Positions 1 to 5,432 of a stretch of 5,432 bases of DNA are shown here, piece after piece. The DNA is taken from NCBI GenBank assembly GCA_031289895.1, contig JAITOP010000333.1, positions 1-5,432 on the forward strand, read 5' to 3'. Each line of letters starts with the position of its first letter. Position 1 is the stretch's first letter. A program made the position numbers and the translations under genes. The stretch comes from Prevotellaceae bacterium. GTDB taxonomy: Bacteria; Bacteroidota; Bacteroidia; Bacteroidales; UBA932. The notes under the pieces are model-generated. The model worked only from the letters and a program-made list of their open reading frames with translations. It had not been told where the DNA came from and did no database searches.

Positions 1-438
1 CGTTACTATCGCGATGCCCGCATTACGAATATTTACGAAGGAACTACCCAGTTGCAGGTTGTGGCAGCCATCCGTCACGTCCTGACAGGAACGTATCTCT
101 CTCAGATAAAAGTTTATCAGGAAGAGTTGTTAAATTCCGAATCAGAGGGTTTGAAACGTCGTCTGGTGAAGTTGGTTGAAATATACGAACAATTGATACC
201 GAAAGTAGCCGATACGAAAGACAACGAATACATTGACTTTCAGTCGCGTCGTTTGGTCGAATGTGCCGGTCACATCGTTTTAAGTTACCTTTTGTTGTTG
301 GATGTCAACCGCAATCCCGAAGAATTCACTCGTTCGGCGGAAGTATATGTTACATTCGCAGAAGCGGAAGTGAAGAAAATCGAAGAATTTATCAATGGCT
401 TCGACATCAATAGCTTGAAGCATTACAAGCAAGTGTAA
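1..438 (+). CDS. Acyl-CoA dehydrogenase, C-terminal part (5' end outside window)
   Basis: This is the last 145 codons of an acyl-CoA dehydrogenase, a flavoprotein that oxidises acyl-CoA to trans-2-enoyl-CoA and passes electrons to electron-transfer flavoprotein. The frame is open from base 1 and ends at TAA 436-438. Seen: the fragment starts with RDARITNIYEGTTQLQ, the hallmark of the last dehydrogenase helices. The Glu of YEGT (bases 37-39) aligns with the catalytic base of short- and medium-chain acyl-CoA dehydrogenases. About 125 further residues follow, a mostly helical, charged extension (LKRRLVKLVEIYEQLIP, later FAEAEVKKIEEFINGF). That is longer than in the ~380-residue short-chain enzymes and fits the longer (~570-residue) form common in Bacteroidota. 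In that phylum such genes often sit beside etfA/etfB; here the upstream neighbours are out of view. Family call is firm; chain-length specificity cannot be read from this fragment. Confidence 0.93.
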   Translation, partial: RYYRDARITNIYEGTTQLQVVAAIRHVLTGTYLSQIKVYQEELLNSESEGLKRRLVKLVEIYEQLIPKVADTKDNEYIDFQSRRLVECAGHIVLSYLLLLDVNRNPEEFTRSAEVYVTFAEAEVKKIEEFINGFDINSLKHYKQV

Positions 439-463
439 GAAATTGCTTTTCTCCGGAATTTCC

Positions 464-516
464 AAACCCCTGAACTTAACAGGTTTAAAAAAACTTGTTA
501 GGTTTGGGGGTTATTT
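464..516 (+). terminator. Intrinsic terminator after the acyl-CoA dehydrogenase gene
   Basis: Bases 465-486 pair with 491-512 into an uninterrupted 22-bp stem around an AAAA loop (487-490). Four of the pairs are G-U wobbles (471/506, 472/505, 476/501, 482/495). The outer part is strong (CCCC with GGGG). It begins 26 nt after the stop codon and is followed by ATTTC and, slightly later, a run of six Ts (524-529). The T-tract directly after the stem is short, but the length and position make a terminator the best reading. It should insulate the metabolic gene from the surface-protein region. Confidence 0.8.
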
Positions 517-545
517 CAACCCATTTTTTGCAAAATTTGTTTTAT

Positions 546-598
546 GATAACGACAATTTGCTTTAATTCAGTAAAAATAAAATAAAATTGTCATTATT
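546..598. repeat. Imperfect inverted repeat upstream of the promoter (possible operator)
   Basis: ATAACGACAATTT (547-559) is mirrored by AAATTGTCATTAT (585-597). The arms pair at 12 of 13 positions, with one C/A mismatch (551/593) and a possible extra wobble at 546/598. The 25-nt spacer is AT-rich. The element lies just upstream of the predicted -33/-7 promoter (612-644), a place where a dimeric regulator could bind. It could also be a chance product of AT-rich sequence, or fold as RNA in read-through transcripts. No known regulator motif is recognised. Confidence 0.4.
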
Positions 599-611
599 TG
601 TTTGTAAATTG

Positions 612-644
612 TTGTTTTAGTATCTATATTAATCCGTAATTTTG
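612..644 (+). promoter_or_regulatory. Bacteroidota-type promoter (-33 TTG, -7 TAATTTTG)
   Basis: TAATTTTG (637-644) matches the Bacteroidota primary-sigma -7 consensus TAnnTTTG at every fixed base. A TTG at 612-614, within GTTGTTTT, can serve as the -33 element with a 22-nt spacer, slightly long but workable. Transcription would start near base 650. This is the only good promoter seen between the acyl-CoA dehydrogenase gene and the FISUMP gene, so it either drives a short transcript ending at the 936-978 terminator or supplies the FISUMP gene with a leader of about 400 nt. Confidence 0.6.
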
Positions 645-717
645 CAGCGATATATTCAAAGTAGAGTCTGTAGATACCTATCGGTGAAATTTGGATTTTT
701 TAAATAGTTGAACAACG

Positions 718-1026
718 ATGTATAAAGCAATACAATTTTCCATAGCAGAAAAGATAGTAAGCGAATGGCTGGGAAAAGAAATACAATTCCCAATCGATGC
801 ACAAAATATTAAAGTATTAACAATTTTTACCGGAAAATATTTGGTAGTTCCGGAAATTTTCTTACTCTCTGTCTCTCTCTCTCTCTCTCTACTATTCTTA
901 CGCGCGCGTAAATTAATAAATATTTTTAAATCTACAATAGCAGCCTGTCTTTTTTTTCGAGATAGGCTGCTGTTTTTTAAACCTCTTCCCCGACCCCTCC
1001 CCATAAGGAAGGGGAGGGATACTTAA
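718..1026 (+). CDS. Doubtful small ORF (102 codons) spanning a TC microsatellite and a terminator
   Basis: No family is recognised. The ORF begins with ATG about 70 nt after the predicted transcription start. Its first ~48 codons look protein-like, with a weak internal repeat of the form K-x-IQF-x-I (KAIQFSI, then KEIQFPI). From about codon 49 it reads through the (TC)n tract as LSVSLSLSLSLL, then through the CG palindrome, the terminator hairpin at 936-978 and the GC-rich palindrome, so its last third is very unlikely to be real coding sequence. Loss of one TC unit would end translation at TAA 909-911; gain of one unit would end it at TAA 914-916, both before the terminator. If translated at all, a ~65-residue product ending before the hairpin would make more sense. 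It may equally be non-coding leader or a small RNA. Confidence 0.22.
   Translation: MYKAIQFSIAEKIVSEWLGKEIQFPIDAQNIKVLTIFTGKYLVVPEIFLLSVSLSLSLLFLRARKLINIFKSTIAACLFFRDRLLFFKPLPRPLPIRKGRDT
865..890. repeat. (TC)n dinucleotide microsatellite
   Basis: A polypyrimidine tract of CTCTCT, one G, then an uninterrupted (TC)9T from 872 to 890. Dinucleotide repeats this long are uncommon in bacteria and are prone to slipped-strand length change. It lies inside the possible small ORF, between the promoter at 612-644 and the terminator at 936-978. Confidence 0.9.
898..911. repeat. Perfect 14-bp palindrome with (CG)4 core
   Basis: TTACGCGCGCGTAA is identical to its own reverse complement. The inner ten bases (ACGCGCGCGT) alternate purine and pyrimidine, so the site could form left-handed DNA or a short self-paired RNA stem. 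It also looks like a dimeric-protein binding site. It stands out strongly from the surrounding AT-rich sequence and sits 7 nt after the TC tract. Confidence 0.85.
936..978 (+). terminator. Strong intrinsic terminator or attenuator ahead of the FISUMP gene
   Basis: The core stem pairs AGCAGCCTGTC (939-949) with GATAGGCTGCT (961-971), 11 bp with one G-U wobble. Outer pairs 936-938 with 972-974 extend it to 14 bp. The loop (950-960) is mostly T. A run of six Ts (973-978) follows, so this is a textbook + strand terminator; the - strand has no matching T-tract. It sits ~290 nt after the predicted promoter start and 78 nt before the FISUMP start codon. It therefore either ends a short transcript or attenuates the downstream gene. 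No alternative anti-terminator pairing was found by eye. Confidence 0.82.
994..1018. repeat. GC-rich REP-like palindrome
   Basis: CCCTCCCC (995-1002) pairs with GGGGAGGG (1011-1018), an 8-bp all-strong stem with an 8-nt loop (ATAAGGAA). Short dispersed palindromes of the CCCTCCCC/GGGGAGGG kind are frequent in intergenic DNA of many Bacteroidota genomes, so this is probably one copy of such a family. It lies between the terminator at 936-978 and the FISUMP start codon, where its RNA hairpin could also affect mRNA stability or translation. Copy number cannot be judged from one window. Confidence 0.6.
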
Positions 1027-1056
1027 TAAAAAAAATTGAATAATTAAAATTAAAAA

Positions 1057-2883
1057 ATGATGAAAAAGAACATCTTTTTGCCGTTGCTGATAGCAGCGAT
1101 GACAGTTACAATGAACTTGCAAGCTCAGGTAAGAATCGGAGAAGACAAAGCTCCTGAAAAAGGCGCTATCCTTGATTTGAACAGTGCAGCCAAAGGCGGT
1201 TTGCTCTTGCCGAATGTGAACATTGCCAAGTTGAACGAAATTCCCGGGACTATTACTGATGCCGGAAGTATTACCGCATCTCAATTGACCGGCCTCGTCA
1301 TTTACAGCCTTACCCCTTGCCCCGGCGTTTATGTTTGGGACGGCAGTAAATGGGAGAAAACCGGCGAGCCCTGTCCTTGCCCAGAACTAAACGAATACTA
1401 TCCCTTGTGTAACGATGCCAATACCATTGCCGACTTGAATAAAAAGGCGGGTAGCGGTATTACGTGGTACGATGTAAGTTTGGGCGGTACACCAAGGACA
1501 AATCCATTGCCTACAGATGTCACCACCACCCTATATGCCGAGTTGTTCGGGAATTGCGCGGGCGCTGAACGTACTCGTGTAGAGGTAAAGGTTGGCAGTT
1601 GTATTTCTGCTCCTGCAAGCGGCTATATTACTACTTTTGTTAACGTGATGTATGATTTCCAGCACCAAAAACTTGAGGCATACAACAGCGATGGTATTGC
1701 TACCGACTTTAAGTGGCAGGTAAGTACAGGTACAGGCAGCAACGTCTTTGTGGATATACCCGGCGCTCCCAATTCCAAGTATTACACTGTGCCTGCGAAT
1801 TTTTACGCTGATGCTGTGGCAGGCATTCTTTCTGCTCAGACTGAGACTGCTGACAAATCGTTGAATTTCCGTTGTCAAATATCGAATACTGTAAATGTAA
1901 CATCTCCACTCACTACTGATGCTTTAAACATTCTGTTTATCAACACCACTACTTCGGGTTACAGCACGCTTAATGGTGTGAAATACCTTACTTTGAAGAA
2001 AGCAGGCAGCACAGCGATACCCGCAGAGACAATGAATATTGCCCTGCTTAATCTCGGACAAAGCGGCGACAGTTACACTTCCGGCAGTAGCGATGCTACC
2101 GATTTGGGTGACTTTTACCAATGGGGTCGCGTGGCTGACGGACACGAGCATGCTTTTTGGTCAAAAAATGCCGGCCACGATAATATTATTAATAACCCCG
2201 CTTTTGGACAGCCTAATGCTACTTCGGCTGTTATTGATTACAAAGATGATGGAACAATCCCTTCGTATAATTCCAGCTCCCATCAAGTGGATGCGGGAAA
2301 ATATTATGGTAAATTTATCTATTCAACAGGTACTGGTGATGCTAACGGTGATAATGACTGGTATTACGATGGCGGACACGATAACGGTCTTTGGGGCAGC
2401 GATGCAACATCAGTAGTCGGCGACCACCGTACAAGATTCGAGAACCCCACTTGGACATACTCAGTAAATAATCCTTGTCCTTCAGGTTGGAAAGTACCGA
2501 GCCAATATAATTGGTGGGATTCCTTTGCCGGCACAGGTTCTAACGGTTTGCCCAACCCACCTAAAGCTTACACTACTGCTACTGAAAATACTTGGCAACG
2601 GCGTGCCGCAAGCGCAAGTACAACCGGCGCTATTGGCGGCGCTCTTATTACAAATGCTGATGGCGAGCGCGTTTTTCTGCCCGCTGCCGGTTATCGCAGC
2701 AACAGCAGTGGTGCGTCGGGCGGCACGTACGGCTTCTACTGGAGTAGTACGTACGGCACTACGGCGGGCGGCAGTGAAGCGGACCCCTTAGCGTTCTGTT
2801 TTATCTTCGGTAATAACGTGGAATTCGGTAGCACCAGCAAGACGTACGGCTTTTCAGTCCGCTGTGTAGCAAAATTTGAGTGA
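1057..2883 (+). CDS. Secreted FISUMP-domain (C-type-lectin-like) surface protein with Ig-like modules
   Basis: A 608-residue exported protein, probably a surface adhesin or binding protein; its ligand is unknown. Residues 1-23 are a signal peptide (MMKKN, hydrophobic core, cut after LQA). Residues 24-101 are the usual opening of this Bacteroidota group: VRIGEDKAPEKGAILDLNS, GGLLLPNVNI, then GVYVWDGSKW. Residues ~114-180 look like a CHU_C-associated Ig-like module (ITWYD near 135-139, ending RTRVEVKV). Residues ~200-290 resemble a second Ig-like fold (FKWQVS at 218-223, FRCQIS at 271-276). From ~315 to the end is the FISUMP domain: YQWGR (354-358), NPCPSGWKVP (472-481), GERVFLPAAGYR (536-547), YWSST (561-565) and GFSVRCV (598-604). 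The start is the first of two tandem ATGs after an A-rich leader; no Shine-Dalgarno is seen. No type IX secretion tail is evident. FISUMP genes are often multicopy, and some are targets of diversity-generating retroelements. The 3' ~190 bases are clearly more GC-rich than the flanks. Confidence 0.9.
   Translation: MMKKNIFLPLLIAAMTVTMNLQAQVRIGEDKAPEKGAILDLNSAAKGGLLLPNVNIAKLNEIPGTITDAGSITASQLTGLVIYSLTPCPGVYVWDGSKWEKTGEPCPCPELNEYYPLCNDANTIADLNKKAGSGITWYDVSLGGTPRTNPLPTDVTTTLYAELFGNCAGAERTRVEVKVGSCISAPASGYITTFVNVMYDFQHQKLEAYNSDGIATDFKWQVSTGTGSNVFVDIPGAPNSKYYTVPANFYADAVAGILSAQTETADKSLNFRCQISNTVNVTSPLTTDALNILFINTTTSGYSTLNGVKYLTLKKAGSTAIPAETMNIALLNLGQSGDSYTSGSSDATDLGDFYQWGRVADGHEHAFWSKNAGHDNIINNPAFGQPNATSAVIDYKDDGTIPSYNSSSHQVDAGKYYGKFIYSTGTGDANGDNDWYYDGGHDNGLWGSDATSVVGDHRTRFENPTWTYSVNNPCPSGWKVPSQYNWWDSFAGTGSNGLPNPPKAYTTATENTWQRRAASASTTGAIGGALITNADGERVFLPAAGYRSNSSGASGGTYGFYWSSTYGTTAGGSEADPLAFCFIFGNNVEFGSTSKTYGFSVRCVAKFE
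2698..2870 (+). other. Candidate hypervariable C-terminal segment of the FISUMP gene
   Basis: This stretch encodes roughly residues 548-604, between GYR and the final SVRCV. In FISUMP and other C-type-lectin-fold proteins this is the ligand-contact loop region and the part rewritten by diversity-generating retroelements in systems that have one. By hand count, bases 2701-2850 are about 57% G+C and about 21% A, much richer in G+C than most of the gene. Many codons end in C or T (TTC, TAC, GGC, AGT, ATC, AGC), as expected if AAY template codons had been mutated at their A positions. Three in-frame ACGTACGGC copies lie inside it. No template repeat or reverse transcriptase is present here, so the call is inference. 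Confidence 0.3.
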
Positions 2884-2890
2884 CCTGAGT

Positions 2891-2932
2891 GCGTAAGTAA
2901 TCAAGTCCGATATAGGACTTGCCTACTTCCGC
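2891..2932 (+). repeat. Long hairpin just after the FISUMP stop codon, no T-tract
   Basis: The inner stem CAAGTCC/GGACTTG (2902-2908 with 2915-2921) has a 6-nt loop GATATA. After a 2x2 internal loop, AAGTA (2895-2899) pairs with TACTT (2924-2928). After one mismatch, GCG (2891-2893) pairs with CGC (2930-2932). That is 15 pairs in all, starting 8 nt after TGA 2881-2883. It lacks a following T-run, so it is a poor intrinsic terminator, though it could protect the mRNA 3' end. Its place directly behind a C-type-lectin-type variable end recalls the DNA hairpin required next to the target repeat in the Bordetella phage BPP-1 retroelement. Confidence 0.6.
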
Positions 2933-3007
2933 TCTGATGGAATTTCATGTCCGGAAATATGGACTTGCGATTTTACCGGATTGGGATACAGATTGTATTG
3001 GACTTGC
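2902..3007. repeat. Three GGACTTGC copies in the convergent spacer
   Basis: GGACTTGC occurs at 2915-2922, 2961-2968 and 3000-3007. The first is preceded by its inverted partner CAAGTCC. The second is preceded by CATGTCC (2947-2953), which pairs with it at 6 of 7 positions. The third has only CCGGATT in a comparable place. The units look like decayed copies of one small hairpin-forming repeat, spaced 46 and 39 bases apart. The 193-base spacer between the convergent genes holds no other recognisable feature, and no clear terminator for the - strand gene. Confidence 0.5.
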
Positions 3008-3076
3008 TTTTGGGGTTCGGTAGGGGAAGGAATAGCCGTTGAAGATGGAGGTAATAAAATAAATGCAATGTCTGAT

Positions 3077-5323
3077 TTAGTATTTTTTGTCTTCATTACT
3101 GTAAATTTGATTATTTCTTTTTATCGGATCGTTTAAGATATTATACGTAAACGAAAACAAGACTGTACTCGTTTTAATTTTATTTATGTTGTTTGCATAA
3201 GATCCTGAAGAATTATAATAAACCATACTTTCCGATTTGTAAACATCTATAGGCTGTATCCAAATCAATGAAAAAGACAATTTTTTATTCATATTGTACC
3301 TCAATTGGGCTAAACTGTTGTTGTATGGTTTAAAATAACCGTTATAAGCCAACCGCCGCCCATTGTATCCATACCTGACTGCGAGCATCCATTTTTTTGC
3401 ATAATTAAAAACGTTTGTAATACTTGCATCCGTTGAAACAAGGTTTTTTTTGTAATAACTGTTATCAGGAATATTTTTATTAAAAATATCCAAGCTCATT
3501 CGTATAGTCCACCAATCAAAAAGACTATTATTAAATAATAAAGACATACCCCAATCACTGCATTTATTTAAATTTATTTTGGAAGACGCCAATGTATTTT
3601 CCTCTGTATTTGCATATTCATCTACTATTTTATTTTTCGCTTGCTTATAAAAAAGCGTAGAAGAAAAATAAGCAGTTCCTTTTGAATAATCGTATTCAAA
3701 AGATAAATTTGTAATATTTTCCGGCTTCAGATGCGGATTTCCTTTTACTGTGTAATTGGGCGTTATATGGATGGGTATTGCCATTAATTGCCATAAAGAT
3801 GGGAAATTTTGTGACGAATAAAAACCCAGCATCAAACTGTTGTAATCATTAAAAGTATATATTCCTGAAAATTTAGGCGAGAAATAAGTTGATTTCAAGT
3901 TTAAATCATCATTTCGGAAATATCTATCTTGAGTAAATAGATTGACGCCTACTAAAAGAGAAATATTTTTAAAGTCTTTGTTGAGATCGCAGTATGCCGT
4001 TACATTATTCTCCATAAAACCGTAATGATTACTTTCTTTTGAATAATTAAATTCAGTCTGATTGTTCAAATGACTGTAATTCAGTCCAATATTTAACTTT
4101 AATGTTTCGGAAAAAATTCTTGAATAATCAACTTCAGATGAAAAACTGCAATTATCATCCATGCTATTATCTTCTAAGTCTTGAATATAAGATATTTTAT
4201 CATCTACCTTTTTATTATTTAAATTTATACGGGCATTAGCCGTATTGACTGAATCTTTGTATTGAATGTATGACGAATAATTTTGCGTAGTAAAATTAAT
4301 TTTTGATGCGGATAAGTCTATTAAATTCTGATTAATATTATTTTTTGTTATAAAATTTTCATCGTACAAGGATAAATATCCGTCTAAACCTATAACCATT
4401 TTATTACTAAGATTGTATGAATAACCGTAAAAAAATTCGTTATCAAACTCTTTTCTTGGTTTTGTCTGCAAATAGTAGGTAGAATAAATATGGTTTATTT
4501 GATTGTCTATGGTTTTATTCTCAAGAAAATTTCTATAATACAAATTATAATAAGTGTAGAATGAATGTTTTTCTTTATTTATTTTCAAACTGACGTCAGC
4601 ATCATATAAGCGATTAGGCGATAAATTACTGTGCAGCTTTAAATTCCGCTTCTCCACTCTTTTTGTTATAATATTAACGATAGAAGAAACGCCTTTGTTC
4701 AAATACTTGGCAGGGATAATCCGGCTTATTTCAACCCTTTCTATTGATTGTGGCGATATTTGGTTGACCAGCGTATTACTGGGTAATTCAATTCCATTTT
4801 GAAGAATTAGTACATTTCCGCTTCCTTTCACAAATATTTTATTATTAAAATCCACGTAAACAGTTGGTATTTTCTCCAATATATGTGTTGCAAGAAAAGC
4901 TTCTTCCCTTATAAGGTCGGTAACTCTGAATATTAAATTGGAGGCATTATTTTTAATAACATTGAATTTGCCTTTAATCAATACTTCATTTAATACGATT
5001 TCATCTTGGGTTAATTCGGCTTCAAATAATTGATTAAATGCTACAGGAAAAAACTTGCTGTTGTATCCCAAGCAGCTTACCTTCAACAGATAAGATTTCC
5101 TTTCTTCGACAGAAAAGACAAAGCTCCCTGTACTATCGGTGGTAGCTCCGCTATAAAAACTTGAATCGGTATTAAGCAGCAAAATGTTGGCAAATTCTAT
5201 TTTGTCGCGGGTAAGAGAATCAATAACTACTCCTTTAATGTCAACAGTCTGACTCTGAAGCGTAATTGAATATAACAAAAAAGATACGCAAAAAGCGACA
5301 ATATTTTTAGGCAGTTTGATCAT
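3077..5323 (-). CDS. TonB-receptor-like outer-membrane beta-barrel protein
   Basis: A 748-residue outer-membrane protein. Residues 1-25 are a signal peptide (MIKLPKN, hydrophobic core, ending near LQSQ). Residues ~27-112 form a carboxypeptidase-D regulatory-like beta-sandwich (IKGVVIDSLTRDKIEFANI, then TDSTGSFVFSV and LKVSCLGY). Residues ~115-222 are a plug-like domain (VLIKGKF, HILEKIPTVYVD, VLILQNGIEL, IERVEISRIIPAKYL, GVSSIVNIITKR). Residues ~225-748 are an Asn/Tyr/Lys-rich 'outer membrane beta-barrel family' barrel with alternating aromatic strands such as FYTYYNLYYRNF. No TonB box is visible before the plug, so whether it is an energised importer is uncertain; substrate unknown. The ATG at 5321-5323 is the first good start before the signal peptide, with no Shine-Dalgarno. 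The gene is visibly more AT-rich than the FISUMP gene. It lies 38 nt after another - strand ORF with no promoter seen between, suggesting an operon, and converges on the FISUMP gene. Confidence 0.9.
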   Translation of the reverse strand: MIKLPKNIVAFCVSFLLYSITLQSQTVDIKGVVIDSLTRDKIEFANILLLNTDSSFYSGATTDSTGSFVFSVEERKSYLLKVSCLGYNSKFFPVAFNQLFEAELTQDEIVLNEVLIKGKFNVIKNNASNLIFRVTDLIREEAFLATHILEKIPTVYVDFNNKIFVKGSGNVLILQNGIELPSNTLVNQISPQSIERVEISRIIPAKYLNKGVSSIVNIITKRVEKRNLKLHSNLSPNRLYDADVSLKINKEKHSFYTYYNLYYRNFLENKTIDNQINHIYSTYYLQTKPRKEFDNEFFYGYSYNLSNKMVIGLDGYLSLYDENFITKNNINQNLIDLSASKINFTTQNYSSYIQYKDSVNTANARINLNNKKVDDKISYIQDLEDNSMDDNCSFSSEVDYSRIFSETLKLNIGLNYSHLNNQTEFNYSKESNHYGFMENNVTAYCDLNKDFKNISLLVGVNLFTQDRYFRNDDLNLKSTYFSPKFSGIYTFNDYNSLMLGFYSSQNFPSLWQLMAIPIHITPNYTVKGNPHLKPENITNLSFEYDYSKGTAYFSSTLFYKQAKNKIVDEYANTEENTLASSKINLNKCSDWGMSLLFNNSLFDWWTIRMSLDIFNKNIPDNSYYKKNLVSTDASITNVFNYAKKWMLAVRYGYNGRRLAYNGYFKPYNNSLAQLRYNMNKKLSFSLIWIQPIDVYKSESMVYYNSSGSYANNINKIKTSTVLFSFTYNILNDPIKRNNQIYSNEDKKY

Positions 5324-5361
5324 AATATTGAGAAATCGTTATAATCTACATCATACGTCTT

Positions 5362-5432
5362 TTAATTTGTTTCTTTTAATAAATCCCGGGCATTTTCAAT
5401 CAAGGTATCTTTCCCTTTCTGCGAATCTTTTT
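5362..5432 (-). CDS. 3' end of an unidentified gene (partial)
   Basis: On the - strand one frame is open from the window edge to TAA (plus-strand 5362-5364). It encodes 22 complete codons that read like a protein C-terminus: a charged amphipathic helix containing KGKDTLIENARDLLKETN. The other two - strand frames hit stops in this stretch. The next gene on this strand starts 38 nt further on, a spacing typical of genes in one operon. Too little is visible to assign a family. Confidence 0.55.
   Translation of the reverse strand, partial: KDSQKGKDTLIENARDLLKETN

Noticed and set aside
678..1004. 108-codon - strand open frame over the leader region
   Set aside because: Its product is low-complexity, coming from the TC tract, poly-T and GC palindrome read backwards (RERERETE-type), with no promoter or conserved motif.
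2039..2416. 125-codon + strand open frame inside the FISUMP gene
   Set aside because: It lies wholly within the well-supported FISUMP coding sequence in another frame and its product resembles no family.
2891..2932. Intrinsic terminator of the FISUMP gene
   Set aside because: The hairpin is good but no T-tract follows (CTCTGATGG), so it is listed as a structural repeat instead.
2902..3007. Possible CRISPR-like array from three short repeats
   Set aside because: The repeat is only 8 nt, spacers are uneven, and there are no cas genes nearby.
2948..3043. Short + strand ORF (31 codons, starting MSGNMDL) in the convergent spacer
   Set aside because: It overlaps the GGACTTGC repeats, has no ribosome-binding context and no recognisable similarity, and is short enough to arise by chance.
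1..5432. tRNA, rRNA or insertion-sequence transposase genes
   Set aside because: No tRNA-like cloverleaf, conserved rRNA segment, transposase motif or terminal inverted repeats with target duplications were recognised on either strand.

Overview
The window looks like a piece of a Bacteroidota chromosome, most likely order Bacteroidales. The evidence is a TAnnTTTG-type -7 promoter element, A-rich leaders without Shine-Dalgarno sequences, a FISUMP-family (Fibrobacter succinogenes major paralogous domain) surface protein, and an outer-membrane barrel protein of the carboxypeptidase-regulatory-domain/plug/barrel type. The species cannot be named from this sequence.

Layout, left to right. (1) Bases 1-438 hold the 3' end of an acyl-CoA dehydrogenase gene on the + strand, entering just before the catalytic YEGT motif. 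A 22-bp terminator hairpin closes it. (2) Bases 513-1056 are mostly without a confident gene but rich in signals: a long inverted repeat, a good Bacteroidota promoter, a doubtful 102-codon ORF, a (TC)n microsatellite, a perfect 14-bp CG-alternating palindrome, a strong intrinsic terminator and a GC-rich REP-like palindrome. This is either a small independent transcription unit (about 650-978) or a long attenuated leader of the next gene. (3) Bases 1057-2883 encode a 608-residue secreted protein with Ig-like modules and a C-terminal FISUMP (C-type-lectin-like) domain. Its last ~60 codons are GC-rich, carry in-frame repeats, and are followed 8 nt after the stop codon by a long hairpin without a T-tract. 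That arrangement resembles the target end of a diversity-generating retroelement, although no reverse transcriptase or template repeat is in the window. (4) Bases 2884-3076 are a convergent intergenic spacer with three GGACTTGC copies, two of them forming hairpins. (5) Bases 3077-5323 on the - strand encode a 748-residue TonB-receptor-like outer-membrane protein in AT-rich sequence. Thirty-eight bases upstream of its start lies the 3' end of another - strand gene (5362-5432), probably in the same operon.

The acyl-CoA dehydrogenase is metabolic and its terminator separates it from what follows. The two large downstream genes both encode cell-surface proteins but converge, so they are separately transcribed and nothing here links their functions. 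The part most worth following up is the FISUMP gene with its unusual leader and its possibly hypervariable 3' end.
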